Positions 24,398-32,740 of a DNA stretch of 64,000 nucleotides are shown piece after piece (within the stretch, counting starts at the first letter, position 1; each line of letters starts with the position of its first letter). Location of the stretch: NCBI RefSeq assembly GCF_014851765.1, contig NZ_JACVAI010000002.1:682001-746000 (forward strand), given 5' to 3'. Source of the stretch: Pseudomonas sp. PDM04 (GTDB taxonomy: Bacteria > Pseudomonadota > Gammaproteobacteria > Pseudomonadales > Pseudomonadaceae). The notes under the pieces were generated by a model. The model did not search any database, was not told the DNA's origin, and saw only the letters and a list, made by a program, of their open reading frames with translations. Position numbers and translations under genes: made by a program.

Positions 24398-24428
24398 CAA
24401 GGAGACAGAAAGTAAATCTGTCCCCTTG
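24398..24428. repeat. Hairpin with CTGTCCCCTTG arm
   Basis: CAAGGAGACAG (24398-24408) and CTGTCCCCTTG (24418-24428) pair at 10 of 11 positions around a 9-base AAAGTAAAT centre. The AAATCTGTCCCC motif resembles a short dispersed repeat common in proteobacterial genomes. It sits between the gamma-glutamyltransferase and isochorismatase-family genes and may attenuate transcription between them. Confidence 0.55.
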
Positions 24429-24440
24429 TTCTGACAAGCC

Positions 24441-26168
24441 CTAGTAACCGAGCGACAAACCGGTGTTGCGCCGCGGATCGTTAGCCCCGTAGAAACGGTT
24501 CTTGCCCACCGGCTTGCCTTCCAGCGAAGGCGCGCCGACCAGGATCGCCGCCACATGGTTGGCATCCTGCGGCCCGGCGAACTTGTGCCCCCAGCTTTCG
24601 AGGATCTTGACCGTGTCCGGGCTGGTGGTGAAGGTCTCCAGGTTGGTCTCCTCCGGCAGCCACTGCTGATGGAAACGCGGCGCATCCACCGCTTCCTGGA
24701 TGTTCATGCCGTAGTCGATCACGTTGAGGATGGTCAGCAAGGTCGCGGTGATGATGCGGCTGCCGCCGGGCGTGCCGACCACCATCACCACTTTGCCGTC
24801 CTTGGTGACGATGGTCGGGCTCATCGACGACAGCGGTGCCTTGCCGGGGGCGATGGCGTTGGCCTCTCCCTGCACCAGGCCATACATGTTCGGCACGCCG
24901 ATTTTCGAGGTGAAGTCATCCATTTCATCGTTGAGAATCACCCCGGTCTTGCTCGCCATGACCCCGGCGCCAAACCAGTCGTTCAGGGTGTAGGTCACCG
25001 AGACCGCGTTGCCCCACTTGTCGACGATCGAGTAGTGGGTGGTGTTGCTGCCTTCGTGCGGCGCAACGCCGGGCTTGAGTTCGCTGGACACTGCGGCCTT
25101 TTGCGGATTGATGGCCGCACGGATTTTCGCCGCGTAGTTTTTATCCAGCAGGTGGCTGATCGGGTTCTTCACGAAGTCCGGATCGCCGAGGTAGCTGTTG
25201 CGGTCCACGTACGCATGACGCATGGCTTCGATCTGATAGTGCATGCCCTGCGCCGAGTGGTAGCCCAGGTCCTTCATCGGGTAGCCGTCGAGGATGTTCA
25301 TGATCTCGCAGATCACCACGCCGCCGGAGCTGGGCGGTGGCGCCGAGACCACATGGTAGCCACGGTAGTCGCACTCCACCGGGGCCAGTTCGCGGGTCTT
25401 GTATTTGTCCAGGTCAGCCTGGGTGATGATGCCCTTGCCGGCCTGGCTGGAGGTGACGATGGCGTCGGCCACCCAGCCCTTGTAGAAACCGTCGGCACCC
25501 TTCTCGGAGATTTCCCGCAGGGTCTTGCCCAGGTCCTTTTGCACCAGCTTTTGCCCGACCTGCATCGGCTCGCCGTTGCTGAGGAAGATCGCGCCGGAAT
25601 CCTTGATGTCCTTCTTGAACACGTCGGTGGCGGTTTCCAGCAAATCGACATCGCCCTGCTCCAGCACAAAGCCGTCTTCGGCCAGCTTGATCGCCGGGGC
25701 AATCACTTCCTTGCGGGGCTTGGTGCCGTACTTGCTCAACGCCAGCTCCATGCCGGACACGGTACCCGGTACGCCGACCGCCAGGTGGCCGCGGGTGCTG
25801 AGTTCGGGAACGACATTGCCCGCCTTGTCCAGGTACATGTCGGCGGTTGCGGCCAACGGCGCTTTTTCGCGGAAATCGAGGAAAGTCTTGCGCCCGTCCG
25901 CCAGTTGAATGGTCATGAAACCGCCACCGCCCAGGTTACCGGCCGCGGGGTACACCACCGCCAGCGCATAGCCGACCGCGACGGCGGCATCGACGGCGTT
26001 GCCACCGTTCTTGAGCACGTCCACACCAACGTGACTGGCCAGGTGCTGGGCAGTGACGACCATGCCGTTTTCGGCGGCGACGGGGGCCACGGAGGCTGCG
26101 TAGGACGTAAGGCAGGAGAACGCCAGGGAGGTCGCAATGAGCGATTTGGCAAAAGATTCGAACTTCAT
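24441..26168 (-). CDS. ggt: Periplasmic gamma-glutamyltransferase
   Basis: This 575-residue precursor has a signal peptide (to about residue 25), then the large and small subunit regions of gamma-glutamyltransferase. The autocleavage site is N375-T376 in GSNTTHYS, T376 becoming the N-terminal nucleophile; GTPGGSR and the PMSSMSP-like segment (PLSSMSPTIV) bind the gamma-glutamyl group. It hydrolyses or transfers gamma-glutamyl from glutathione and gamma-glutamyl amines in the periplasm. The start at 26168 (MKFESF) heads the signal peptide. It is divergent from ogt. A role in handling products of the gamma-glutamylation operon 9 kb away is speculative. Confidence 0.93.
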   Translation of the reverse strand: MKFESFAKSLIATSLAFSCLTSYAASVAPVAAENGMVVTAQHLASHVGVDVLKNGGNAVDAAVAVGYALAVVYPAAGNLGGGGFMTIQLADGRKTFLDFREKAPLAATADMYLDKAGNVVPELSTRGHLAVGVPGTVSGMELALSKYGTKPRKEVIAPAIKLAEDGFVLEQGDVDLLETATDVFKKDIKDSGAIFLSNGEPMQVGQKLVQKDLGKTLREISEKGADGFYKGWVADAIVTSSQAGKGIITQADLDKYKTRELAPVECDYRGYHVVSAPPPSSGGVVICEIMNILDGYPMKDLGYHSAQGMHYQIEAMRHAYVDRNSYLGDPDFVKNPISHLLDKNYAAKIRAAINPQKAAVSSELKPGVAPHEGSNTTHYSIVDKWGNAVSVTYTLNDWFGAGVMASKTGVILNDEMDDFTSKIGVPNMYGLVQGEANAIAPGKAPLSSMSPTIVTKDGKVVMVVGTPGGSRIITATLLTILNVIDYGMNIQEAVDAPRFHQQWLPEETNLETFTTSPDTVKILESWGHKFAGPQDANHVAAILVGAPSLEGKPVGKNRFYGANDPRRNTGLSLGY

Positions 26169-26318
26169 GGGTCTGTCTCTTTTTGTTTTCAGGCTCTGCA
26201 CCAAGCAGAGGACAACGCTTCAAGAGCAGAGGCAAGTATGGTCGGGATTGGGTTTTGCGCCTCCCCGATCAGGCAGTATGCTTGCCCTCTGTCCAGCCCT
26301 TCTAAGGAATCCGCCGGC

Positions 26319-26831
26319 ATGACTTACACCTGTACCACCATGGCCTCTCCGGTGGGCGAATTGACCCTGGTCGCGAACGGCTCAAGACTGGCGGCCATCC
26401 TCTGGGAAAACGACAAACCCAACCGGATCCGGCTCGGTGTGATGAACGAAGCGGCGGACCACCCGATCCTCGTGAACGCCCGACAACAATTGACTGAATA
26501 TTTTGCCGGCAGCCGCCATCGTTTCGACCTGGAACTGGAGTTCACCGGGACCGATTTTCAGAAAAAGGTGTGGCAGGCGTTGCTGACCATTCCGTTCGGC
26601 GAAACCCGCAGCTACAGCCAGATCGCCGAACAGATCGGCCACCCGAGCGCGGTGCGGGCAGTGGGGGCGGCCAATGGCAGGAACCCGATCTCGATCATTG
26701 CGCCGTGCCATCGGGTCATCGGCGCGTCGGGGAAACTCACCGGGTTTGCCGGCGGGCTCGAGGCGAAACAGTTGCTGCTGACGCTTGAAGGCGGGCAACG
26801 GGGCAGCACGGCCCGCCTCGAAGGTTTTTGA
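26319..26831 (+). CDS. ogt: Methylated-DNA-[protein]-cysteine S-methyltransferase
   Basis: This 170-residue protein has the O6-alkylguanine transferase fold, with the active-site Cys in IAPCHRVIG and the ribonuclease-like N-terminal domain. It removes methyl from O6-methylguanine by suicide transfer to the Cys. It is of the single-domain Ogt type, without the Ada zinc/HTH part. The ATG at 26319 has AAGGA at a suitable distance. It is convergent with nudK, 24 bases apart. Confidence 0.92.
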   Translation: MTYTCTTMASPVGELTLVANGSRLAAILWENDKPNRIRLGVMNEAADHPILVNARQQLTEYFAGSRHRFDLELEFTGTDFQKKVWQALLTIPFGETRSYSQIAEQIGHPSAVRAVGAANGRNPISIIAPCHRVIGASGKLTGFAGGLEAKQLLLTLEGGQRGSTARLEGF

Positions 26832-26855
26832 TTGCTGTGAGAAGCGGCACAGCGA

Positions 26856-27443
26856 TCAGTCGAAGAGGTTTTTCATCGCCGCATACTGCAGCAGCATGAT
26901 GGTCTTCGCGTCGCAGATCTCACCGCGATGGAACGCTTGCAGCGCCTCGTCGAACGACCACTCGAGCACCTCCAGCTCCTCGGTCTCTTCCTCCAGGCCG
27001 CCGCCCTCGCCGACTTTCGAATCGGCATCGTATTCGGCGATGAAGAAATGCAGTTTTTCGGTCACCGACCCGGGACTCATGTAGGCCTCGAACACCTTTT
27101 GCACATGGTGCACGCGATAGCCGGTCTCTTCCTCCGCTTCCTCGCGAATGCGCGTCTCCGGCGTGGCGCCTTCGAGCAAGCCCGCCGCCACTTCGATCAG
27201 CAAACCGTCGTGACCGTTGACGAACACCGGCAGGCGGAACTGCCGCGTCAGCACCACGCTGCGCTTCCCGCGATTGAACAGCAGGATCGCCGCCCCATTG
27301 CCACGGTCATAGACCTCGCGGGTCTGGCGCTGCCAGTCGCCCTGGTTGCGCTGGTAATCGAAGGTGACTTTCTTCAGCAGATACCAATCGTGGGACAGCA
27401 CCCGGGACTCGATGATCCTGACCCGCTCAGCGGTGTTCGACAT
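26856..27443 (-). CDS. nudK: NudK-like Nudix hydrolase (GDP-mannose / ADP-sugar pyrophosphatase)
   Basis: This 195-residue protein has a Nudix box in GLLEGATPETRIREEAEEET with the RExxEE core and a long N-terminal strand region typical of NudK. In E. coli, NudK cleaves GDP-mannose and other nucleotide sugars. Length and the ending EICDAKTIMLLQYA fit NudK well; ADP-ribose hydrolases are the nearest alternative. It is separated from the hemerythrin gene, same strand, by 56 bases with no obvious terminator. Confidence 0.85.
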   Translation of the reverse strand: MSNTAERVRIIESRVLSHDWYLLKKVTFDYQRNQGDWQRQTREVYDRGNGAAILLFNRGKRSVVLTRQFRLPVFVNGHDGLLIEVAAGLLEGATPETRIREEAEEETGYRVHHVQKVFEAYMSPGSVTEKLHFFIAEYDADSKVGEGGGLEEETEELEVLEWSFDEALQAFHRGEICDAKTIMLLQYAAMKNLFD

Positions 27444-27499
27444 GACTGTGCATCCTTGTCAGCGGCGGAAAAACGCTCATCCTAGACGGCAAGAGCGCT

Positions 27500-27937
27500 T
27501 CAGGAAAGCTGCGCCTTGTACTCCTTCTCGTATTGCCCGGCCAGCGTCTCTTTCTGCTTGTCGTCGAGGAGTTTGCCGGCCATCTGGAAGAATTTCTGCT
27601 CTTCTTCCTTCAGGTGGTGATGGACTTTTTCACTGAGCTTCTTCGCAGTGGCCAGCCAGGCCGGGCTGGACATCTCGGTCTCGTCGAGTTCTTCCATCAT
27701 TTCGTCCATCTCATGATGCTCGGCAATCGCGTGGCGACTGAGGTCGACGCCATTGTCGAACGCCATCAACGGGATGTAGAAATGCCGCTCTTCAGCGGTT
27801 TCATGTGCCTGCAGCTCGGACTTCAACTGCTTGTACGCCTCGACCCGTTCCGGGGTGTCGCCACTGGTCTCGACCAGTGCCTTGGCGTAGGTGCGCTGGC
27901 GCTCGTGGCTTTCGCGCAGGGCTTCAAAAATATTCAT
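27500..27937 (-). CDS. Hemerythrin-like (HHE) domain protein
   Basis: This 145-residue helical protein has the repeated His/Glu motifs of a hemerythrin-type di-iron site: HERQR, HETAEERHFY, HAIAEHHEMDE and HHHLKEEEQKF. Such proteins bind oxygen or nitric oxide, or help repair iron centres. The ATG at 27937 has GAGG seven bases upstream; a TTG two codons before is rejected. It is divergent from the GNAT gene that follows. Confidence 0.9.
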   Translation of the reverse strand: MNIFEALRESHERQRTYAKALVETSGDTPERVEAYKQLKSELQAHETAEERHFYIPLMAFDNGVDLSRHAIAEHHEMDEMMEELDETEMSSPAWLATAKKLSEKVHHHLKEEEQKFFQMAGKLLDDKQKETLAGQYEKEYKAQLS

Positions 27938-28076
27938 GGGCAATCCTCATTGGCCGCGCTCTGAAATGACGCTCTTGAGGCTAGACAGCTGCGCACTGAC
28001 AACGGTTCCTCCTGGGGATGGAACAATCGCCGAGACCCGGATACCCTCCTGCCTCACCGCCATAAGGAAGTCGCCG

Positions 28077-28502
28077 ATGACACTGACAATCGAACGGTCG
28101 CAAAACCCGACCCCGGAAGACCGCGAAGCAATACTCGCACCGTTGCGGGCCTACAACGTGGCACAAGCGGGTGACGGCAAGGCCGAACTGCTGGCCCTGC
28201 TGGTGCGCGACGACCAGGGCGAGATCCTCGGCGGCTTGTACGGGCGTTTTTTCTACCGGTGGTTGTTCATCGAATTGCTCTCGGTGCCGGAACAGGCCCG
28301 TGGCGACGGCATGGGGTCGCAACTGATGCGCATGGCCGAAGACCTGGCACGGGAAAAGGAATGCGTGGGGATCTGGCTGGACACCTTCAGCTTTCAGGCG
28401 CCGGCGTTCTACCAGAAAATGGGGTACAGCGAACTGGGCCAGATCGTCGACTACCCGCCGGGGCATCGGCGGCACTTTTTCCAGAAGCGCCTGATCGATT
28501 GA
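28077..28502 (+). CDS. GNAT acetyltransferase
   Basis: This 141-residue protein has the GNAT acetyl-CoA site in ARGDGMGSQLMRMAE and the C-terminal FYQKMGYSELGQI segment. It resembles single-domain acetyltransferases with small-molecule acceptors; the substrate is unknown. An AAGGAAG site before the ATG at 28077 sets the start, 62 codons inside a longer open frame. A REP-like palindrome follows. Confidence 0.87.
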   Translation: MTLTIERSQNPTPEDREAILAPLRAYNVAQAGDGKAELLALLVRDDQGEILGGLYGRFFYRWLFIELLSVPEQARGDGMGSQLMRMAEDLAREKECVGIWLDTFSFQAPAFYQKMGYSELGQIVDYPPGHRRHFFQKRLID

Positions 28503-28518
28503 TCAGGCAATAAAAACC

Positions 28519-28546
28519 GGTGGGAGCGAGCCTGCTCGCTCCCACC
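28519..28546. repeat. Perfect REP-like palindrome
   Basis: GGTGGGAGCGAGC and GCTCGCTCCCACC are perfect 13-base arms around a 2-base CT centre. It lies between convergent genes (GNAT and a lipoprotein) and is the least decayed copy of the dispersed repeat in this window. Confidence 0.9.
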
Positions 28547-28558
28547 GTGATCAGAAGG

Positions 28559-28909
28559 TCACAGGCAAGTGGCCAACGCTGCCAGCCGGCGCTTGGCGAC
28601 AAAATCGTCGTGCTGCGCGTAGTAATTCAACGCCGTTCCGGACGCGTCCTCGCTGATGTCGACAAAGGACTCCGCCGAACGCGTGTAGACGGTCGACCCG
28701 CCCTTCTTGCCCGGCTGCAGGTACGCCCCCGCATCGACGCCGAACACCGCTTCATCCTGCCACGCGAACTGCACGCACTGGGCAACGACTTTTTCCGGTT
28801 TGTCCGAGGTCAGGACTTTGTTCGGGGTGCCGGTACGGGCATCGTCCATGACCGAACCGGCGCAGCCCGCCAGCAAGGTTACCGCCAAGGCCACCATCAG
28901 TATTCGCAT
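28559..28909 (-). CDS. Small lipoprotein of unknown function
   Basis: This 116-residue protein has a lipobox LAGC with C16, then a hydrophilic mature part containing TSDKPEKVVAQCVQFAWQ and ending in RRLAALATCL. Two further Cys may form a disulfide. I do not recognise a named family; similar short lipoproteins are common in Pseudomonas. It starts at the ATG at 28909 and is divergent from the following small gene. Confidence 0.8.
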   Translation of the reverse strand: MRILMVALAVTLLAGCAGSVMDDARTGTPNKVLTSDKPEKVVAQCVQFAWQDEAVFGVDAGAYLQPGKKGGSTVYTRSAESFVDISEDASGTALNYYAQHDDFVAKRRLAALATCL

Positions 28910-29013
28910 TGCGTGTGCTCATCAGGAAAAAGCCGACTGTATCACCGTGGGCCGGTGTATCGTTCTGCTTTACTGCAAAAGTCCCCTCCGTCATCCACGC
29001 CCAAGGAGCCTCC

Positions 29014-29343
29014 ATGGCGACACCCGAACAGCAACACGAGCAGGCGCTGAAGCGGTTTCTCGATGAGCGCCCCGAGTTGCGCGTCGAACTGGACAACCTC
29101 AACCCGCTGCTGGCCCAGGCCAAAGGCGAAACCGCAGCGCAGTTTCGCGAGGAACGTTTGCATGAGGCGTTCGAGGCCGAGGCCGAGCGCCTGGGCTTGT
29201 TTGCCTGGGAGCTGACCCTGCAACTGACCGCCGCAACAGCCCAGGACTACGAGTCCCAGCGCCTGGAGGTGCACCGCGAAGTGGCCGAGATGGCGGGGAT
29301 GGACTGGCGGGAGTATTGCGAGTTATATGGATTGAATCCTTAA
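29014..29343 (+). CDS. Hypothetical helical protein
   Basis: This 109-residue protein is acidic and predicted helical, with an Ala/Glu-rich N-terminal half and the ending DWREYCELYGLNP. No membrane segment or catalytic motif is seen. AAGGAGCC before the ATG at 29014 supports that start over upstream in-frame codons. It is followed after 28 bases by the YoaK gene and may share its transcript. I do not recognise a function. Confidence 0.72.
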   Translation: MATPEQQHEQALKRFLDERPELRVELDNLNPLLAQAKGETAAQFREERLHEAFEAEAERLGLFAWELTLQLTAATAQDYESQRLEVHREVAEMAGMDWREYCELYGLNP

Positions 29344-29371
29344 CCTTCGCCGCCCAAGGAGCCCGTCGACG

Positions 29372-30076
29372 ATGCTGCCTTCGTCCACCACTGCCCACGC
29401 CAGTCCGGGGCACCTGCATACACAGAAATGGCGGGGGCGTGTCGGCCTGACCCTGGTGGCCGCGCTCTCGGTGCTCGCCGGCATGACCGATGCCATTGGC
29501 TTCATGGCCAGCGGCGACTTCGTTTCCTTCATGAGTGGCAACACCACCCGCCTCGCCGTGGCGATCAGCGACGGCGACCTCGGCCTGACCCTGCGCCTGC
29601 TGCTGGTGGTGGCCACGTTCGTCGTCGGCAATGCGCTGGGCATTGTCATCAGCCGAATCGGCGGACGCCGCGCACTGCCGTTGCTGCTGTGCATCGCCAT
29701 GCTGCTGTGCGCGGCGGCAGCCTGGCCCTATGACGAACAACTGCCGGCACTGCTGGCAGCGATCATCGCCATGGGCATGCTCAATGCCGCCGTCGAAGAA
29801 GTGAACGGTTTGCCGGTGGGCCTGACCTACGTCACGGGCGCCCTGTCGCGTTTCGGCCGGGGGCTGGGGCGCTGGATGCTGGGCGAACGGCGCAATGGCT
29901 GGCGGGTGCAATTGATCCCCTGGACCGGGATGTTCGCCGGGGCGGTGCTGGGGGCCGTGCTGGAACATCACCTCGGGCTCCAGGCGCTGTTTGTCAGCGG
30001 GTTGCTGGCCGGGATTCTGGGGGTGGTGTCGCTGAAGATTCCGCGGCGCTGGCAGTTGGGGTATATGCCGCGCTGA
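29372..30076 (+). CDS. YoaK-family (DUF1275) membrane protein
   Basis: This 234-residue inner-membrane protein has about six hydrophobic segments and the DUF1275 signature GMTDAIGFMASGDFVSFMSG near the start and the ending GTYVTGALSRFGRG-like segment (LTYVTGALSRFG). The family function is unknown; members are found in many bacteria and are loosely linked to sugar-acid transport or stress. A ribosome site AAGGAGCCC is 11 bases before the ATG. REP-like repeats follow the gene. Confidence 0.87.
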   Translation: MLPSSTTAHASPGHLHTQKWRGRVGLTLVAALSVLAGMTDAIGFMASGDFVSFMSGNTTRLAVAISDGDLGLTLRLLLVVATFVVGNALGIVISRIGGRRALPLLLCIAMLLCAAAAWPYDEQLPALLAAIIAMGMLNAAVEEVNGLPVGLTYVTGALSRFGRGLGRWMLGERRNGWRVQLIPWTGMFAGAVLGAVLEHHLGLQALFVSGLLAGILGVVSLKIPRRWQLGYMPR

Positions 30077-30100
30077 GCCCTGCGTTGACATGACTGGCCT

Positions 30101-30187
30101 CATCGCGAGCAGGCTCGCTCCCACCGGGATCGTGGCGTTCCCGGAACCTGTCGGAGCGGGCTTGCTCCGGGCGGCGTTCCGACGATG
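30101..30187. repeat. REP-like repeat plus R-type dispersed repeat
   Basis: CATCGCGAGCAGGCTCGCTC (30101-30120) is a REP-like unit and is followed at 30152-30187 by the CGGAGCGGGCTTGCTCCGGG element with tail GCGGCGTTCCGACGATGG. The second matches the copy at 10627-10660 at 32 of 34 positions. Both lie between the YoaK gene and tusD. Confidence 0.85.
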
Positions 30188-30271
30188 GCCGCGACAAGGT
30201 CTCAAGCGAACACTTAGCCGCCCCACCGATAAAGCTTTATCATGGCCGCAGTTTCGCTGATCGAGTCCACC

Positions 30272-30664
30272 ATGAAGTTCGCCATCGCGCTGTTTTCCGC
30301 CGCTCACGCGCCCTCCTCGCGCCGCGCCCTGCTGTTCGCCCGGGCCGCGCTGGCCGGCGGGCACGAGATTGTCCGGCTGTTTTTCTATCAGGATGGCGTC
30401 TACAACGCGTCCGGCAGCGTGGTCACGCCCCAGGATGAAGAGGATTTGCCCCGGCAATGGCGCAGCTTCATCACCGAGCATCGACTCGATGGCGTGGTCT
30501 GCATCGCCGCCGCCCTGCGCCGTGGCGTACTGAACGCCGAAGAAGCCGCTCGCTATCAGCGTGAAGCCGTGGCGGTGGACGCGCCATGGGAACTGTCCGG
30601 CCTCGGCCAGTTACATGACGCGGTGCAGGACGCCGACCGCTTGATCTGTTTCGGAGGCGCATGA
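30272..30664 (+). CDS. tusD: Sulfurtransferase TusD
   Basis: This 130-residue DsrE-fold protein is TusD, the acceptor in the TusBCD complex. The key Cys is C77 in LDGVVCIAAAL, equivalent to Cys78 of the E. coli protein. It takes sulfur from TusA and passes it to TusE for 2-thiolation of tRNA wobble uridine by MnmA. It begins the tusDCBE-ybiB operon, in which tusD and tusC are one base apart, and tusC, tusB and tusE overlap by one to four bases. The start at 30272 is ten codons inside the longer open frame. Confidence 0.95.
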   Translation: MKFAIALFSAAHAPSSRRALLFARAALAGGHEIVRLFFYQDGVYNASGSVVTPQDEEDLPRQWRSFITEHRLDGVVCIAAALRRGVLNAEEAARYQREAVAVDAPWELSGLGQLHDAVQDADRLICFGGA

Positions 30665-30665
30665 C

Positions 30666-31028
30666 ATGCCCACATCCTTGCTGGTGATCAGCCGCCAGGC
30701 GCCATGGTCCGGGCCGAGCGCACGCGAAGCGCTGGACATCGTGCTGGCCGGCGGCGCATTCGACCTGCCCATCGGCCTGTTGTTTCTCGATGACGGGGTG
30801 TTTCAGCTCGCCGCGAAACAGGACGCCAGGGCCCTGCAACAGAAAGACCTGAGCGCCAATCTGCAGGCCCTGCCAATGTTCGGGGTCGATGACCTGTTCG
30901 TCTGCGCCGACAGCGCCGCCGAACGCGGCCTGGACCCGACCGGGCTGGCACTTGAGGAAGCGCGGGTCTTGAGCGCCGAGGAAATCACCGCCCTTATTGA
31001 CCGTTACGACCAGGTGATCACCCTCTGA
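30666..31028 (+). CDS. tusC: Sulfurtransferase complex subunit TusC
   Basis: This 120-residue DsrE/F-like protein is TusC, the structural partner of TusB and TusD in the heterohexamer that relays sulfur for tRNA 2-thiouridine. No relay Cys is expected here in the family; C90-type Cys in FVCADSAA is not the conserved relay residue. It starts one base after the tusD stop and its last base is shared with the start of tusB, showing tight translational coupling. Confidence 0.92.
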   Translation: MPTSLLVISRQAPWSGPSAREALDIVLAGGAFDLPIGLLFLDDGVFQLAAKQDARALQQKDLSANLQALPMFGVDDLFVCADSAAERGLDPTGLALEEARVLSAEEITALIDRYDQVITL

Positions 31029-31321
31029 TGTCGACTTTGCATGTGTTGTCTCATTCCCCGTTCGGCGACGATCGCCTGAACAGTTGCCTGCGCCTGATCG
31101 GCGCGAACGATGCGCTGCTGCTGACCGGCGACGCGGTGTATGCGTTGCAGCCCGGCACCGCACCGTTCAATGCCCTGAACGCGCGTGCGCCGAGGCTGTT
31201 CGTGCTCACCGAGGACGCCCAGGCCCGCGCCCTGGACATTCCCGGTACGGCCAAGGGCATCGACTACCCGGCCTTCGTCGAGTTGTCGCTGCACTACGAC
31301 AAGGTCAACAGTTGGCTATGA
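31028..31321 (+). CDS. tusB: Sulfurtransferase complex subunit TusB
   Basis: This 97-residue protein matches TusB (DsrH): LHVLSHSPFGDDRLNSCLRL, a Gly-rich strand and ending DKVNSWL. TusB is the smallest subunit of the TusBCD relay complex. Its ATG shares a base with the tusC TGA, and its stop overlaps the start of tusE. Function follows from the operon and family. Confidence 0.92.
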   Translation: MSTLHVLSHSPFGDDRLNSCLRLIGANDALLLTGDAVYALQPGTAPFNALNARAPRLFVLTEDAQARALDIPGTAKGIDYPAFVELSLHYDKVNSWL

Positions 31322-31653
31322 ACCCATTGACGGTCGGCGCCCGCGCCATCGATTTGGACAAGGACGGCTTCCTGGTCGAGCTGAGCGACTGGTCCGCCGA
31401 GGTCGCCAGTGCCCTGGCGGCCGCCGAAGGCATCGAGCTGAGCCCCGAACACTGGGAAGTCCTCGAACTGTTGCGCGCATTCTATGCCGAATTCCAACTG
31501 TCACCGGCCACGCGCCCGTTGATCAAATACACCGCGTTGAAACTCGGTCCGGAAAAAGGCAACAGCCTGCACCTGAACCGACTGTTCAAAGGCACCCCTG
31601 CCAAACTCGCCGCAAAACTGGCGGGCCTGCCCAAACCGACGAATTGCCTATGA
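31318..31653 (+). CDS. tusE: Sulfurtransferase TusE (DsrC family)
   Basis: This 111-residue DsrC-fold protein ends in NCL, so the C-terminal relay Cys is penultimate (C110), as in E. coli TusE Cys108. It accepts persulfide from TusD and hands it to MnmA, which is encoded 21 kb away. The start overlaps the tusB stop by 4 bases, and its own stop overlaps ybiB. Confidence 0.95.
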   Translation: MNPLTVGARAIDLDKDGFLVELSDWSAEVASALAAAEGIELSPEHWEVLELLRAFYAEFQLSPATRPLIKYTALKLGPEKGNSLHLNRLFKGTPAKLAAKLAGLPKPTNCL

Positions 31654-32651
31654 CCGACTACCCTGCGTTGACCCTAGAGACGCCCGCCGAGCACCCGTTC
31701 GCCCAGTTCGTGCGCATCCTTGGCAAAGGCAAGCGTGGTGCCCGCGACCTGACCCGGGCCGAAGCCCGTGAGGCCATGGGCATGGTGCTCGACGAGCAGG
31801 TCGAGGAGACCCAGCTCGGCGCCTTCCTGATGCTGTTGCGGCACAAGGAAGAAAGCGCCGAGGAAATGGCCGGGTTCACCGAAGCCTTGCGCGAACGCTT
31901 GCAGGCACCGGCATTGCAGGTGGATCTGGACTGGCCAACCTATGCGGGCAAGAAACGCCACCTGCCGTGGTACCTGCTGGCGGCCAAGTGCCTGGCGCAA
32001 AATGGCCTGCGCGTGTTCATGCACGGCGGCGGCGCGCACACCGCCGGGCGGCTGTACAGCGAGCAACTGCTGGACGCCCTGAAGATTCCGTTGTGCCGCA
32101 ACTGGCAACAAGTTGGCGACGCTCTGGACAACGGCGGCCTGGCGTTCATGCCCCTGGTGGACTGGGCGCCGCAGCTGCAACGCATGATCGACCTGCGCAA
32201 CACCCTGGGCCTGCGCTCCCCCATCCATTCCCTGGCGCGCATCCTCAACCCGCTGGGCGCGCGCTGTGGCCTGCAAAGCATTTTCCACCCTGGGTATCAG
32301 GCCGTGCACCGCGATGCCAGCGGCTTGCTCGGCGACACCGCCATCGTGGTCAAGGGCGACGGTGGCGAGATCGAAATCAACCCGGATGCCGACAGCCACC
32401 TGTACGGCACCACGGGCGGCCAAAGCTGGGACGAGGAATGGCCGCAGTTATCCGCGCAGCGCCACGTCAAGCCGGCCGCGCTCGATCCGGAACATCTGAA
32501 AGCCGTGTGGCGCGGCGACGTGGTCGACAGCTACCCGCAAATGGCCTTGATCGCCACCATGGCCCTGGCGTTGCGCGGCCTTGGCCAGCCACGCGAGCAG
32601 GCTTTCGAAACCGCCCAACAGTATTGGGATGCGCGAGACAAATCGATTTAA
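31650..32651 (+). CDS. ybiB: TrpD2/YbiB family protein (anthranilate phosphoribosyltransferase-like)
   Basis: This 333-residue protein has the helical N-terminal domain and the alpha/beta domain of TrpD-like enzymes but lacks the usual GTGGD phosphate-binding motif of true TrpD, reading instead MHGGGAHTAGRLYSE. Characterised YbiB (TrpD2) binds nucleic acid rather than making phosphoribosyl anthranilate. The conserved Lys-rich DNA-binding region near KGKRGARDL is present. Its ATG overlaps the tusE stop (ATGA), so it belongs to the operon; the link with sulfur relay is intriguing but unexplained. Confidence 0.88.
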   Translation: MTDYPALTLETPAEHPFAQFVRILGKGKRGARDLTRAEAREAMGMVLDEQVEETQLGAFLMLLRHKEESAEEMAGFTEALRERLQAPALQVDLDWPTYAGKKRHLPWYLLAAKCLAQNGLRVFMHGGGAHTAGRLYSEQLLDALKIPLCRNWQQVGDALDNGGLAFMPLVDWAPQLQRMIDLRNTLGLRSPIHSLARILNPLGARCGLQSIFHPGYQAVHRDASGLLGDTAIVVKGDGGEIEINPDADSHLYGTTGGQSWDEEWPQLSAQRHVKPAALDPEHLKAVWRGDVVDSYPQMALIATMALALRGLGQPREQAFETAQQYWDARDKSI

Positions 32652-32740
32652 TCGATAATAGCTGTTTAATCTTTGCGCTTTTTTATCGAACCTATCGGAA
32701 TAGACTCCTCTCCAATCGTTAAAGGTTGAGGAGTCTGAAC

